DNA from: Norana najaformis
Taxonomy: Eukaryota > Annelida > Clitellata > Crassiclitellata > Hormogastridae
Length of the DNA stretch: 64,000 bases
Assembly: GCA_964023275.1 (NCBI GenBank)
Contig: OZ029927.1
Coordinates: 1,434,817-1,498,816, forward strand
Direction: 5' to 3'
The position numbers and the translations under genes are program-made. Below, one piece after another: positions 39,829-52,049 of the stretch. Positions within the stretch are counted from its first letter, which is position 1. Every line of letters begins with the position of its first letter. The notes under the pieces are model-generated. The model saw only the letters and a program-made list of their open reading frames with translations. It did not search any database and had not been told where the DNA came from.

Positions 39829-42800
39829 ATGACCTGTCGCGACATCTCCATCAACGTTATCTCATCTCGATCGTCCCTGCTGCTGCTGCTGATCATCATC
39901 TCCCTCGTCTCATCCTCGGCACTGTCCTCCGGGCCTCGAAGGACTGCCACGGCCGGGAACGATGCCGCCATCAAACAGCTGACGAAGGTCTTTGGAATCG
40001 AGAAGGTTCCCGAGCCGACACGACATCTGAGACACAGATCGCCGCCCGAGTACATGACGGAGCTCTACCAGATGGTCGCCTACCAGGACGGGATCAGCAA
40101 AGTGGCCAGTCCCTATGACGCTGACGTCGTCCGCGGAATCCCAGACAAAGGCAAGTCGCTACTATCCGGTGGTGACAGGTTACCGTTCTCACCTGGACAA
40201 AGGAGGGAACTTATTAGCGGTAGATTAGTCAAGGAGGTGAGTGAATTAGCAATAGATTAGTCAGGGTCTTTAGAACGATTGGTCGCGACAATGAACTGCC
40301 TGCATTTGGAGACCAAGGTGAGTCACTGTTGCGATTATAAGTTGTTGGAGCGTGGGAGAATGTTTCCGACGAACACATGTGACTTAATTGAAGTAAATTA
40401 CCGAGGAATTTTCCATATTCACAACTAACGCAGACGGATTCAGATTAAGGGCGAATCCAAGGGCACTCCTCCGGTCCTCCCATGGTCCATCTGAGATTAG
40501 AGGTTGGGCCCTTGGTCCCGCCCTTGCACACTTGCTCTTGTTTCTTTTCACTGGCTTCCTAAACTCAGATGGGTCGACCAAGGCCAGAGTAGTCTGCATT
40601 CAAGTGAATTCCGGAGCAGCTGCTGTCGTCTTTCAACTCCAGCTGGGAATCTGTAGGTATGGCTCCGCGTGTGCGTGACAGCTTGCTACCGGTAACTCTT
40701 CTAGTTATCAGCGCAATATTTGCTAACGAACTAATGTTCTGCTCTTAATAGCTGTAACATCGTAACAGCTAGCGGAAAGAAAGCCCGTTTTTTCTGAAGA
40801 TGCGCTATACAAATTTCTCACTGAAATTACAATCACAATTTCAATTGTGAGTCAGTGTATAGTATCAATACCTTGGTTCAAAATGAAGAATAGGATGAAA
40901 GTACAAAAATTGAGTCCAAAGTTAATGTGAGTCCGTAGCGTACACAGGCCTACATGATCTCAGCATCACAAGTAGACTGAATTTCCATAATGAATGCAGG
41001 CATCGTGTGAGAAATCTATGACCCAGGCATCTTTTATAACTGACCAACGTCATTGTTAATATTATTCCTCGTCTCGTCGTCGTCATCATCATCATCATCT
41101 TCATCATCATCATCATCGCCATCATCAACATCATCACCACCACCACCACCATCACCACCACCACCACCATCATCATCATCAGTATCATTCTCCTCCTCCT
41201 CATCCTGCTACCATTGCTGCTGCTACACTGCTGCAGCAGTAGCAGCAGCAGTGGTAAGCATCTTTACCCCTATCGCCGTTTTTCTAAAAACTGAAACTGA
41301 TCCAATGGATCTGGTCGCTTTTGTCTTTTTGGGGCGGGCTTGATTTGATTGACTTGTTCTTCCCTAGGTTTTATCTTGACTGTGAGCATGTAGATAAAAT
41401 AAACTGGTTTCCGCATGTTAGCTCGTTTTTGCTTTTAAGAAATGCAGTTTACGATTTTGATATAATTTTTATTCCAGCATTACCGAAGGAATTTTAAAGT
41501 TACATGAAAATGTACACGCTTTTCTATAGCGATCATATTGTCTCGACCCTGCTCATTTTTCTATGAATTTATCGGGTGAGATCCTTCATCACCACTGCCT
41601 ATTTGAATGTGTGTCACGCCAGTTAAGGCCCCCATGCACGGACCGTGCTAGCCCGAGATTAAAATCTTTGAAATAAGCCACGATCAGTATGCGAACCGGC
41701 ATCCTCACGCCCATAGGAATCTAGCCGCTCGCTGTAACCAATGTAGCTAGCTCGGCGGGTAGCAGTTAACTATAACTGTGTGTTTCTTGAGAAAACACTC
41801 GAGAGCTGAACTTAAGCGATGATTGAGAAATATCATCAAATAAAATGTTAAATACTGAAAACAAAAACCAATAAGAAATAAAAATAAAATTAAATAAATA
41901 ATATCATCAAATAAAATTTTAAATAAGGAAAATAAAAACAAATAAATATATGTGTGTATATATATATATGTCTGCGCGTCGATAGATGCTTTGTTCTGCA
42001 AATATAGCAGCGCTAAACAGCAGTCTCCAGATTGGACTGGATCAGAGGGTCACTCTGGGCTACACAGATAATCAATTTCACACGCGATACACGGATTCGA
42101 ATCCGAGATCTAGACTGAACTGTTTTCACACGCCCACCAACACTCAGTAACCAAAATATTAATTCGCATAAAGCCTTCAACTTCCAGACAAAAACAACAG
42201 CCATGTTTAAATGCACACAGAGTCATACTGGCATGCACGCATACAGCTATACACACAAGCCTACGCGAACGTATGTGTTGCATGTGTGCGTGTATGCTTA
42301 TATGTATGTGTAGATAATCTCATGTCTAAGAGACGCCATCTTGTGTCAGTTTTCATAAGCGACGAGTGTATTACGGTCGATTCCATTAGATGCTAAACGC
42401 CAGGATAACAGGGTCGCTAATCCTCAAGCCACGCCGCTGCTGCTGCTGCTGCTGGTGTTTTCGATGCAGAGCTGCGCATTTGGAGAGCAGTGGGAGCTGC
42501 AGATGTGAAAGCGGAATGCACTCATCCAACATAAAGCATCTTATCGGCGATAATCCCAGACCATTCGGTCCGCAAAGCCAACAGAGAATTGGAAGGGAGG
42601 GTGGTGGGTGGACTGAGTGGGACTAGGATTAAGTGGAACGAGGATTCAATTATAGGAGGAGGATTCAGTGGATGGGTGGCTTCGGTGGGAGGAGGAATCC
42701 GCTGGAACAAGCTTTTGTGGTGAGGCACACAAGCTGCCTGGATAGAGCGCGCGGCTTATAACGCAAGGAGTACGGGTTCGAGCTTCCTCTGAGAGGATTA

Positions 42801-45800
42801 CTGTGTATGGACTTTGAGAAAGCCCTTCCCTTACAATTGTTCAGCGCCATTAGATAATGGCGCTTAATAAATGCAGAAGCAATGAAAATCATTCAGTGGA
42901 GGATTCACTGGAAGGAGGATTAGGTGGGCGAGTGGACTAAGTGACAAGAGAAGGATTGAGAGGGATATACCCTATAGAGTTAAACCCCGGAACAATCCAA
43001 TTAGTCTCCGTGAGTGAAAGAAACAGGTGTATAGCGGGGAAAACTGCCTACGCGGAACGAGGATCAGCTGGAGGGTTGGTACAACTGGAGCCTTTTTCTT
43101 GAAAATTGTTCACCAAACTCTGCGCTACAAGACTCGCAAGATTCGAATACAGGGACATAATATATGCATTTGAGTTACTTTATGAAAAATTGACAGTTTT
43201 TCTTCAAGCTACGTAAACCGCAGGGAAAGATTGTCCATGGTGTTGTTACTGCCTTACTGTTGTTACTCCCTTACTGTTGTTACTGCCTTGCTGTTGTTGT
43301 TGCCTTGGTGTTGTTGTTGCCTTGGTGTTGTTGTTGCCTTGGTGTTGTTGCCTTGCTGTTGTTGTTGCCTTGCTGTTGTTATTGCCTTGTTGTTGTTGCC
43401 TTGCTGTTGTTGTTGCCTTGCTGTTGTTGTTGCCTTGCTGTTGTTGTTGCCTTGCTGTTGTTGTTGCCTTGCTGTTGTTGTTGCCTTGCTGTTGTTGTTG
43501 CCTTGCTGTTGTTGTTGCCTTGTTGTTGTTGTTGCCTTGCTGTTGTTGCTGCCTTGCTGTTGTTATTGCCTTGCTGTTGTTGTTGCCTTGCTGTTGTTGT
43601 TGTTGCCTTGCTGTTGTTGTTGTTGCCTTGCTGTTGTTGTTGTTGCCTTGCTGTTGTTGCCTTGCTGTTGTTGTTGCCTTGTTGTTGTTGTTGCCTTGTT
43701 GTTGTTGCCTTGTTGTTGTTGTTGCCTTGCTGTTGTTGTTGCCTTGCTGTTGTTGTTGCCTTGCTGTTGTTGTTGCCTTGTTGTTGTTGTTGCCTTGCTG
43801 TTGTTACTGCCTTGCTGTTGTTGTTGCCTTGCTGTTGTTGTTGCCTTGCTGTTGTTGTTGCCTTGCTGTTGTTGTTGCCTTGCTGTTGTTATTGCCTGGT
43901 TGTTGTTGCCTTGCTGTTGTTGTTGCCTTGCTATTGTTGCCTTGCTGTTGCCGTGCCGAAATATTCTTGCACCCAGTAACTCACCTCTGAGGAGTTATGT
44001 GCAACATAGGAGAGATGACTTTACCTACCTTCCTTACCTTACCTTACCTAAAGAAGCATCCAGTTAGTTGAGTATCGTTTAACTATAGACTGCCTTTGCA
44101 ATCTACCCGGTTTCACGTCTTCTAGGACAGGGAGAGAAGTGCTCGTTGTTTCAAAGGGGAACATTGTTCACGTACACACATAGACTATGAATTATAAAAT
44201 ATAGGCCTAAAATGTGTGCGTGCGTGTATGTCGTTTATATATTCGTATGTGATTGAGTTAGACAGGCTTTTAAATGGATTTTCATTCAAGAAGAAGCTCT
44301 GTTTTTCGAATTCCCTTCCTAATTGAAAACAAGCCTTTCTTGAAGTGTATTACACCTAGGCATCCTAGCGATAAGGCGCTATATAAGAATTCTTTATTCT
44401 TTATAAATATAAATTTTTATCCTAGACTGTGGTATATTCGGTAGCGCTGCTGCTGTAATCCAACGATGGGTTCGAGACTGCACAGCGGACTCCGTGTAAC
44501 GACGCTGAACAAGTTCAATAAATAAAATAAATAAGTAAACAGTCGATAAAAAGGAGATAAACAGGATGAGCAGGGAATACGAGGTAATTATAAAGAGGCG
44601 TTTACGAAATTACCGACCCTGGAATTTCATGCATAAGGGGCACCTGCATCCAATGCCCCTCTCCAAGGATCCTGCCAGTGAAGTGGGACAGTGCAGTCGG
44701 CATTTCGACTGATGCGCCCTTTGTGCTGAAGGCACATCTGACGGACACCTGTTCTAATTATTCCATCACGCCGTCCGCTAGGTGTCGCTGTTGAGTGCTC
44801 TTGTAAATCAGCCGTTTCAACGGGTTTCCCTATTAACGCCTCGTTATGCGAGCCAGTGTCAGGCTGCGGTCCCCACACAGACAACTACGCATGTGTCGCT
44901 TGTACGACAGACGACGAGTTTGACGATCAACGGCCGCCAAGTGCAAAACGTAAACACGAAACACCCCAGACAAGTCTATCACCTCAACGACCCCTAACAA
45001 TAATTGCGCATCAGGAACTACAATGGGAAGAATGGTACCGCAACAATCGATTGAACATACAACATTAGACGTGCGAATATGAAAATGTGGACTACAATAC
45101 ACACATTATCGTCTTCTTTCATACGCACAGAGGGCTATACGCGACGCGGAGTAGGTCTATTCTATTGAGAAAAATGTTAGGTCTATTTTATATTCACGCA
45201 ATAAGAACTGAGCTTGAATTTGCACGTGCGCTGTAGTGAATGATTGATAGCATAATTTTTGTTCTCAAAGGTGTCCTGTTTTGGCTTCATTTCTCCGCAG
45301 TGTACACATTTAAGAGAAGAAGAAGCAACAGACACTAGTGTAGTCAAAGCACTCATTGACATAATTGTCTGGCAGTCGCTGTGGCCTATAGCCAGACAGT
45401 AGTGTGGCCTTTTGAGTAATCAAACAGAATTGCCTAGCCTAGTCACTGAATGTGCTTTGACACCAGACATCTGATGTCTATGAACGTTTTAGCCACGCTA
45501 TAATGTCTGTTAGTAGACTACTTTTAAGAGATTATTCAGTATGATACTCGTTTACAATTGTTGTGTACTTGCCGTTAAATTAGTTTTATTATTAACCTTA
45601 CATAAAATTAGTTAATTAAATAATTAATTAAAATAATTTAACAGTTTACTAGTGACTTTGCATCTACAACTAATAGGCCCTATTAATCGACGACAATTAT
45701 TTTAATTCACATTAGTTGTAGAAATTCCTAAATTCTATAAAAGTGAAACCACTGCAGCACGGCGGTCTATCATATAGCGCTGTTGGTCTATAATCCAACG

Positions 45801-48800
45801 ATTGTGGGTTTGAGCTTATTCAGTGAACTGACTGTAAGCATGCTGTAAATGCACAGGTGCCTCTGTTATACCAAGCAATTATTGGTAGATGGAGATAGAG
45901 TGAGCTCGTACCCCTGACCTTGGGATTCGTCCACTGCCGGCCCAAAGACCTATGAAAAGGAAGCGAGCTTCTTCCCCACGTCCAAGTACGAGATATAGGA
46001 GACTTTACTTACTCACTAAATTTATGCTACATGCAGACTTTACTTACTTATAAAACTTATGTTCCAGCTGTTTGTATATTGATATAGCGCCCATGCAGCA
46101 GATCTTCTATTTGTTCAACTTATCTCACGTCAGTCGTGTGGAGAGCATCCTCGAAGCCGAGTTCCATCTCTTCAAGCTCCGTCCGGCTGGTACAGCATCA
46201 CAGTCTCCTCCAGCATCATCAGCAACCTCCTCAGCCGACGACAGAACTCATCGAAGGACGACCAGAGATGTGCACGTAATCGATGTAAGATCCAGCTGAA
46301 GAAGACCCAAATTTTATTAGGCCTATATTAAAAGCCCACACAACATATATAACTGAACTCCACCACTACTGTACCCTGGTAGTGCCAGTCCCAAACCTGG
46401 ATAAAGGAGGAGGGCGACGTAAACGGCCTTTGATGCCGTAAGATGTCGTTACTCATTGGAACTACTACCATATAAATACTTTTGTATATCTTCGTGTATA
46501 TATATGTGTGTTTATATATGTATGAAGATTGTGGGTATCCTTGAATCTATGTTCATCATGAAATATTAGCAAGCGTGTGTCCGCATAGGCCTAACGATAT
46601 GTATTTATATACACACAGTTGTATGTCTCTATGTGTATATATAGGTGTATATCCTATGCACAAGAGTATATATATATAATGTTAGGCTTATCTCTCCTCC
46701 TTAAGTGAGCGCTCAACCGAGGATCTCTTCGCTCTATTCAACTCATCGGTTCTTCCTCTCATTGATGCCCTCCTTCCTCTCCGTCCTCATCGGATTCGCT
46801 CGAGACCACTACGACCTTGGCTTGACAGCCAATGCCGCGCTTTACATCGGAACACCAGACGTCTAGAGCGCCGACATCGTCGTACTCGTGATCCTGCTGA
46901 TCGCCTTACCTGGACCCATCACCTTCGAGATATGTATTCCGTTTTCCGAACCAAAGAAACTTCGTATTGGGAGTCGCTGATTGACAGAGAAAAAGGAAAC
47001 CCACGTCGCCTCTGGTCATCACTTGCTGACGTCCTAGGTCGTTCCTCACCTTCCTCCTCCCACTCTCAGCATCCGTTCTCTGCAGACGACTACTTGGACT
47101 TTATGCGATCCAAGATTGACTCGATCCGTCGATCTACTGAGGATTCATCCCTACCGTCCTTCCCTACCACAACTGCCAACCTCTCGTGCTGGGAAACCCT
47201 TCAACCGGATGTCCTTCGTCGACTTATACTGGACTCTTCCTCGGCCATGCGAACTTGACCTACTTCCTCCATTTCTAATTAAGGAATTTGTTGATGACTT
47301 TCTTCCTTTTCTACATTTATTATGTAATTCGTCAATGAGTCAGGGTTTCATTCCAGCGTCACATAGAAGGGCAGTTGTTTTTCCCTCCCTCAAGCGCCAA
47401 GGCCTGGACCCTAACTCTCCTTCTAACTATCGTCCTATTTCTAACCTTACCTTCCTCTCGAAGCTCCTTGAAAGGTGTATCTCTTTTCAACTGGTTGAGT
47501 ACCTTGAATCTAATTCTCTCATGCCTCCCCTTCAATCTGGTTTTAGAAAATTCCATTCGACAGAATCACTCATCACCCGCCTTCTAGCTGACTTCTTTCA
47601 TGCCTTTGACCATGGCCATGTCACACTTCTTGCTCTCTATGACGTCAGTGCTGCCTTTGACACTGTTGATCATTCCATTCTTCTAGAACGACTATCTAAA
47701 TCCTTTGGCCTTACTGACTCTGCTCTTCTTTGGTTTCGCTCAATTCTCTCTGATCGCTCTCTTTCTGTTATTTTTGGCCCCACTCGCTCTGCCTGGACTC
47801 ACATTCCCTATGATCTTCCTCAGGGCTTGGTACTTGCACCGCTTCTATATATCCTATATACTGCTGACCTCGCCAGTATACTTCTCCCCTTGGGTGTTTC
47901 GTCTCACCAATATGCTGATGACAATCTTTTACTCATGGCCCGGCTGCCTCAGACACTCTGATGGTTGAGCGGATCCTTGAGGCCACCTCTGTTCTAGATC
48001 TCTGGATGTCTTCTAACCGCCTCTGTCTTAATCCTGATAAGACTCAATATATCTGGCTATAGGTGGCCGTGTCCAGCTTGCCAAAATTGACTTTAGTTCT
48101 CTTTCCTCTAATTTCCCTCATATCCATTTATCTTCCTCAGTCCGTGACCTCGGAATCATCCTGGATCAAACTCTTTCTCTGACTGACCATGTAAATAATA
48201 TCTCCCCCTCTTGTCTTTACCACCTACGACAACTCCGCTCTATTCGTCACTCGCTTCCTCTTCACGCGATCACTACCTTGGTCCATGCCCTGATCTGCAC
48301 TAGGATTGACTTTGGCAATGATGCCTATATTGGACTTTCTGCAATTAACACCTCCAAGCATCAGTCTATACTTAATGCTGCTGCACGCCTTATCGGTGGT
48401 CTTCCAAGGTCTGCCCATATATCTACTTTTATTCGTGACTCACTTCATTGGCTTCATGTCAGTCAACGCATCCAGTTTAAGATTCTAATCCTTATGCGCA
48501 ACTGCCTTCTAGGCTCTGCTCCGTCCTACTTAACTTCTTTTTGTATTCCGGTTTCCTCGTTGCCTGCCCATGCCTCCCTTCGCTCAGCTACCCGTGGTCT
48601 CTTGGTAGTCCCTCGTGTCCGCACTACAACTGCCCAGTCCAGGAGCTTTGCCTTTGTTGGCCCTTCCAGCTGGAACTGCCTTCCTCTTGAACTGCGGCTT
48701 CAGTTATTTAGTCTCTCTCCTACCCAGTCTCGCAAACGCCTGAAATCCTTTTTGTTTGTTCAAGTCGGGAGCGCCACTGTTTCCTAAGTGGCGCTTTATA

Positions 48801-50768
48801 AATGTTAGTTTACAATTACAATTACATAAACACACGCGTGTCAGTGTGCTACAACAGCTACGGATAGGTATAAATATTATGAATGACTAGGTAATCGTTA
48901 AGCGCAGCAATGGTGGGACTGAGGCAATAATTTTGAGACCAAGAGAGTAACATCAAGACCAATGCAATAATCGCAAAGAACAAAACCAAGACAGGTGACC
49001 CTTGGGACCATGTCCAAGACCGAAGCACTTCAGCGGCAAGGAACATGGCCACAACGCAATCAAAAACTACAGATCCGAAAATGTTACTTAAATGAATTAG
49101 GTCTATTTTAGTTTGAAATTGTTTATTTAATTGAATTAATTAACTGAATTACTTAAATGAAATTAATTTTAAAATTTATTTCTGCCTTACTCTGCACTTT
49201 ATCGCCGAAATCTAAATAGCCTAATAGGTCTAAAACTATTTAAATAAATGCAGACATACCGCCATGTTCACAAGTCGGCCGCCTTACTATCTGCTACGCA
49301 CCCTTTTATCTGGCACCACTTTGAAGTCTAAAGAGCAGAAGGTGGTTGTGGTTTGCAGCTCCGCGTGTACCAAGTCCTCACGCGTGAAATAGATTCACTG
49401 ATCCGTGACGGTGGTTCCTCGATGCCGGAGAACGACAGCGAGACGAACGAGAACTTGCGGCTGCTGCACAAGCGACGCATCTCCGGACATTACAAACCCG
49501 GATGGGAAGTCTTCAAAGTCGGAGATACAGTGCGACAGTGGATCAATGACTCCACCACTAACCACGGTCAGTCACGCCCTTGAACGTCATAGGTGGAGGT
49601 CAACAATGGGATAATAATAATAAACTTCTAATGCGCCGGTGTCTAATGCACAAGGCATCAACCGATGGCGCACCAAAGCCAAGCCGCAGTCAGGTCAATA
49701 TCCAGAAGGTCAGTCCACAGGACAGAGAGGCAGCCTATGGTGGATACGCAATTTGAAAAAGGATACGCATAGCACACCCAATTTGCCGTATGGGTAGCGC
49801 GGTATTTATTTTTTTATACACGAGCCAGGGAAGAGAGAGTTTTGACAATTTTACTAATGGCACATAGCTAACGGGTGCAACAGATGATTCTCCAGAAAGG
49901 ACATTTGCCGAACTAGCGCGCAAGAGGCAAGTAATCTGTATTCTGTGCAATATGCGTGATCTTGTTAAGGTTTCTTGGTGACGGTGCGTTCCTCTGATGG
50001 TCATCTGGTCAACGGGACGCACCTTCGATTCGCTCAGCGGATGGAACACCACGACAGCAAACAACCCGTCCTCATCGTCTTCACCGACGACAAGACACGA
50101 CATCGAATAGCACAGGATATCGGTACATTTCTTTGTTATCTAAACATAACCACTCAGATCTAATCTATTGCGGTAGGAGTGTACGCGTTCTCCCACTTTT
50201 TGGACTGAGGGTATCGTACCCCATTTTTTATATCGTGAGTAAGCAGTGCCCTTTAAGTTTTGTATGAGCTTGGCATTCTCCAATGACTTTGTAATCGGAA
50301 ACTCCAAATTTCTAAACCCACTACTTAAAACCCAAGACCAGGACACCAGCTTATTCACGAGCGCTGCGTCAATGTAGTTGGGTTGTCCGGTTGCCAGAAG
50401 ACCAGAGAGAAAAGGGAAAGGCGTTGTCAGGGTGGGTTGTGTCTAAAATGAGAGAAACAGGAAGGCAACTGACTGGATGGATCAGGGTGGGACTTTTCAT
50501 ACTGTTAGTCAAAAAGGAGGGGAAGAAATTGGTATTCGAACTTTCTAGACCAAAGCATGTATTTTTGTATAGATTTCATGGAGGACGAGGCTTACAAACC
50601 ACCGACGGTCGACAGCGACCTTCGAGCGATGCGGCAGACGTACATCAAGTTCTTGAACGAGGGCTACAGAGCACAGCATGGTTCGTTCAAGCGCCGACAG
50701 ACCTACATGAGTCCATTCGTCCACCAGCGTCTCCTCAACTCAACATCACAACATCCCCATCAGCAGCA

Positions 50769-50801
<33 letters not shown>

Positions 50802-51174
50802 GCGCTCGAAACGGTCTCCAGCCGATCAATACAACCGCTACACTCGGCGTCGCAAACGGACCTGTCAGCGCCAGGAGATGTACGTCGACTTCGAGAAGAT
50901 CGGCTGGTCCGGGTGGATCATTTCGCCCAAGGGCTACAACGCCTACCACTGCAAGGGCGTCTGTCCTTTCCCACTCGGGCAGAACCAGAAGCCGTCGAAT
51001 CACGCCACGGTCCAGAGCATCGTGTACGCACTCAAGATCGGATCCGATGTCGACACGCCCTGTTGCGTACCTAACAAACTCTATTCCATTAGTCTGTTGT
51101 ACTTCGATGACGATGAAAACGTCATACTCAAACAGTATGATGAAATGGTCGCCGCCAGTTGTGGATGTCACTGA
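39829..51174 (+). CDS. admp: ADMP-like BMP-family ligand (5 exons)
   Basis: Exons 39829-40236, 46099-46284, 49359-49566, 49970-50122 and 50573-51174 join in frame into 518 residues. The ATG at 39829 is chosen because a signal peptide (SSLLLLLIIISLVSSSAL) follows. The prodomain has the ADMP-type start (IKQLTKVFGIEKV, RSPPEYMTELYQMV), then FNLSHVSRVESILEAEFHLF, LRVYQVLTRE and a VTVRSSDGH segment. Furin-type sites RSKR and RRRKR precede the mature domain, which has seven cysteines (TCQRQ, YHCKGVCPFPL, PCCVPNKL, SCGCH) and one seven-Cys cystine-knot unit. A Gln/His-rich run at about 50758-50805 separates the cleavage region from the prodomain. AATAAA lies at 51283. ADMP is a secreted ligand made on the Chordin side of the embryo and repressed by BMP signalling, signalling through BMP receptors. 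Family assignment rests mainly on the prodomain; the ligand fold itself is certain. Confidence 0.9.
41065..41240. repeat. (ATC/ACC)n trinucleotide microsatellite
   Basis: About 170 bp of CATCAT/CACCAC/CTGCTG triplets in ADMP intron 1. Poly-Ser/Pro and poly-Met frames here are artefacts. Confidence 0.9.
41510..41715 (-). repeat. tRNA-derived SINE, family D
   Basis: Same strand and layout as 2195-2430 (ATCGGGTGAGATCCTTCA, GGACCGTGCTAGCCCGAGAT). Confidence 0.7.
42728..42890 (+). repeat. tRNA-derived SINE, family A
   Basis: Head with GATAGAGCGCGCGGC and B-box-like GGGTTCGAGC, ending CTTAATAAATGCAGAAG. It is shortened by an internal deletion. Confidence 0.7.
43240..43952. repeat. Minisatellite, TTGCCTTGCTGTTGTTG-type unit
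   Basis: About 710 bp of 15-, 18- and 21-bp units in ADMP intron 1. Because all units are multiples of three, three plus-strand frames stay open (Leu/Cys/Val/Ala repeats). No initiation context, splice signal or domain suggests translation. Confidence 0.9.
44058..44364 (+). repeat. 311-bp duplicated segment, copy 2
   Basis: Second copy of 38544-38854 (307 bp here), inside ADMP intron 1. It is followed by CTAGCGATAAGGCGCTATAT, not by the sequence that follows copy 1. Confidence 0.9.
44430..44520 (+). repeat. SINE B head fragment
   Basis: Contains TATTCGGTAGCGCTGC and B-box-like GGGTTCGAG followed by TCCGTGTAACGACGCTG, as in the family B head. Confidence 0.55.
44594..44794 (+). CDS. Orphan Cys-rich terminal exon, possibly Pinhead
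   Basis: The frame opens after a TAA at 44591 and ends in TGA at 44792. It encodes up to 66 residues with six cysteines in a secreted-protein pattern: GISCIRGTCIQCPSP, then an ordered stretch without cysteine (ILPVKWDSAVGISTDAPFVL), DTCSNYSI and a closing ARCRC. The Cys-X-Cys end recalls cystine-knot-like growth factors. The start is uncertain: AG acceptors at 44594-44595 or 44596-44597 are possible but have weak pyrimidine tracts. Known context: Pinhead, a small secreted cysteine-rich protein, is a genomic neighbour of Admp in ascidians and other animals. Calling this Pinhead is inference from position and cysteine pattern, and finding it inside an ADMP intron is odd. No upstream exon was found; a Leu-rich frame at about 42436-42490 lacks a good start and donor. 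Confidence 0.45.
   Translation, partial: RGVYEITDPGISCIRGTCIQCPSPRILPVKWDSAVGISTDAPFVLKAHLTDTCSNYSITPSARCRC
45770..45995 (+). repeat. tRNA-derived SINE, family B
   Basis: Sense copy: AGCACGGCGGTCTATCATAT head, GGGTTTGAGC B-box-like stretch, TTGGGATTCGTCCACTGCCG body. Confidence 0.7.
46690..48830 (+). mobile_element. CR1/L2-type LINE, 5'-truncated and broken
   Basis: Lies in ADMP intron 2, same strand. The reading moves across frames: RRLERRHRR and an SYWESLIDREKGN segment (to about 47258), then the reverse-transcriptase core at about 47275-47961 (NYRPISNLTFLSKLLERC, SAAFDTVDHSILLERL, DLPQGLVLAPLLYILYTADL, QYADDNLLLM with the YADD catalytic motif). After a stop come RIDFGNDAYIGL and the GSAPSYL...SWNCLPLEL end (48278-48787). 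The endonuclease is missing and frames are interrupted, so it is dead. The 3' end is TGTTAGTTTACAATTACAAT. It shares its end with 18955-19355. Confidence 0.88.
50285..50500 (+). repeat. Family E repeat in ADMP intron 4
   Basis: Matches 25640-25790 through CCGGTTGCCAGAAGACCAGA and GACTGGATGGATCAGGGTGG. It ends about 75 bp before the exon 5 acceptor, so the branch-point region may be repeat-derived. Confidence 0.6.
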
Positions 51175-51282
51175 CCAACGAGAAACGCAAACCATTGTAG
51201 CTAGCAGTCGAAACAGGGCTTGAAACTACTCCATTTTGGTTCCTCTATTATCGCTCACCCGAAACCGGGTTCTTCAATAATC

Positions 51283-51288
51283 AATAAA
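51283..51288 (+). terminator. ADMP polyadenylation signal
   Basis: AATAAA 108 bp after the ADMP stop codon, the first canonical signal downstream. Confidence 0.6.
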
Positions 51289-52049
51289 AGCACTAGGCCT
51301 ATATAAATGCTCATAATCACAAATCTATACATGTACACTAACACATACATTCATGCATACATACAAAGAGATAAACCGGTAGGGCCTACAAACATGCGCG
51401 CATACATACCTGTAAATCGTAATCAGTCAGACGTAAGGCATATGTATACTGTTGTGAGAGAAGCGATCAGCCAGTCCAGTAGAAATTTTATACTATTTTA
51501 TACGCGTACAATCGGAAATCTCGTGACCTACTTTATCAGCTACAAGTTAAAAGTTACGCAATGGAACCGCAAGAACCACGGCGGCCTGTACACGCAAACT
51601 AGCACTGATTCAACGTTTCGCGCGAGTCAACAAATTATAAGATAGCGATTTATGTTACGTACGTTGCGTGACGAATTGTATTGTCAAACATCTTCGGATA
51701 CCAATCGGCAGAAAGCTTACAGGAACTCCGCAGTGGAACTGGTTTTGAACGCAAGAGAAATTTTCACAATGTGTTCAGAAACTGTCCAAATATTAAACTT
51801 GCTGTTATTAAGTAGCTCCAGTTCAGATATCAGACAGCCGTGTGTCAAAACCTTTGTTTTTTCGTGTCCGTTAAGTTGGAGCATTCATAATCAATATGCA
51901 TAGTGGATCTCATATTCAGATTCGACGAAATTAATTGCGGTTTCCTCGTGCATTTGTTTATTTTGGCCCTCCAAAGCAATGAAAATTGTGTCACATAATG
52001 AAACACTTTTGTTTCTCCAAAACCACTGTAATATGGCAACTTCAAACAC

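Noticed and set aside
43231-44067. Long open frame of Leu/Cys/Val/Ala repeats
   Set aside because: Three plus-strand frames are open because the minisatellite lacks stops; there is no start context or splice evidence, and it lies within an intron.
38544-44364. LTR retrotransposon bounded by the 311-bp direct repeats
   Set aside because: Ends are not TG...CA, there is no target duplication, and the interior has no gag or pol, only ADMP exon 1 and repeats.
44627-45102. Overlapping open frames on both strands after the Cys-rich exon
   Set aside because: They overlap or lie in the likely 3' UTR of that exon; amino-acid patterns lack any recognisable domain.
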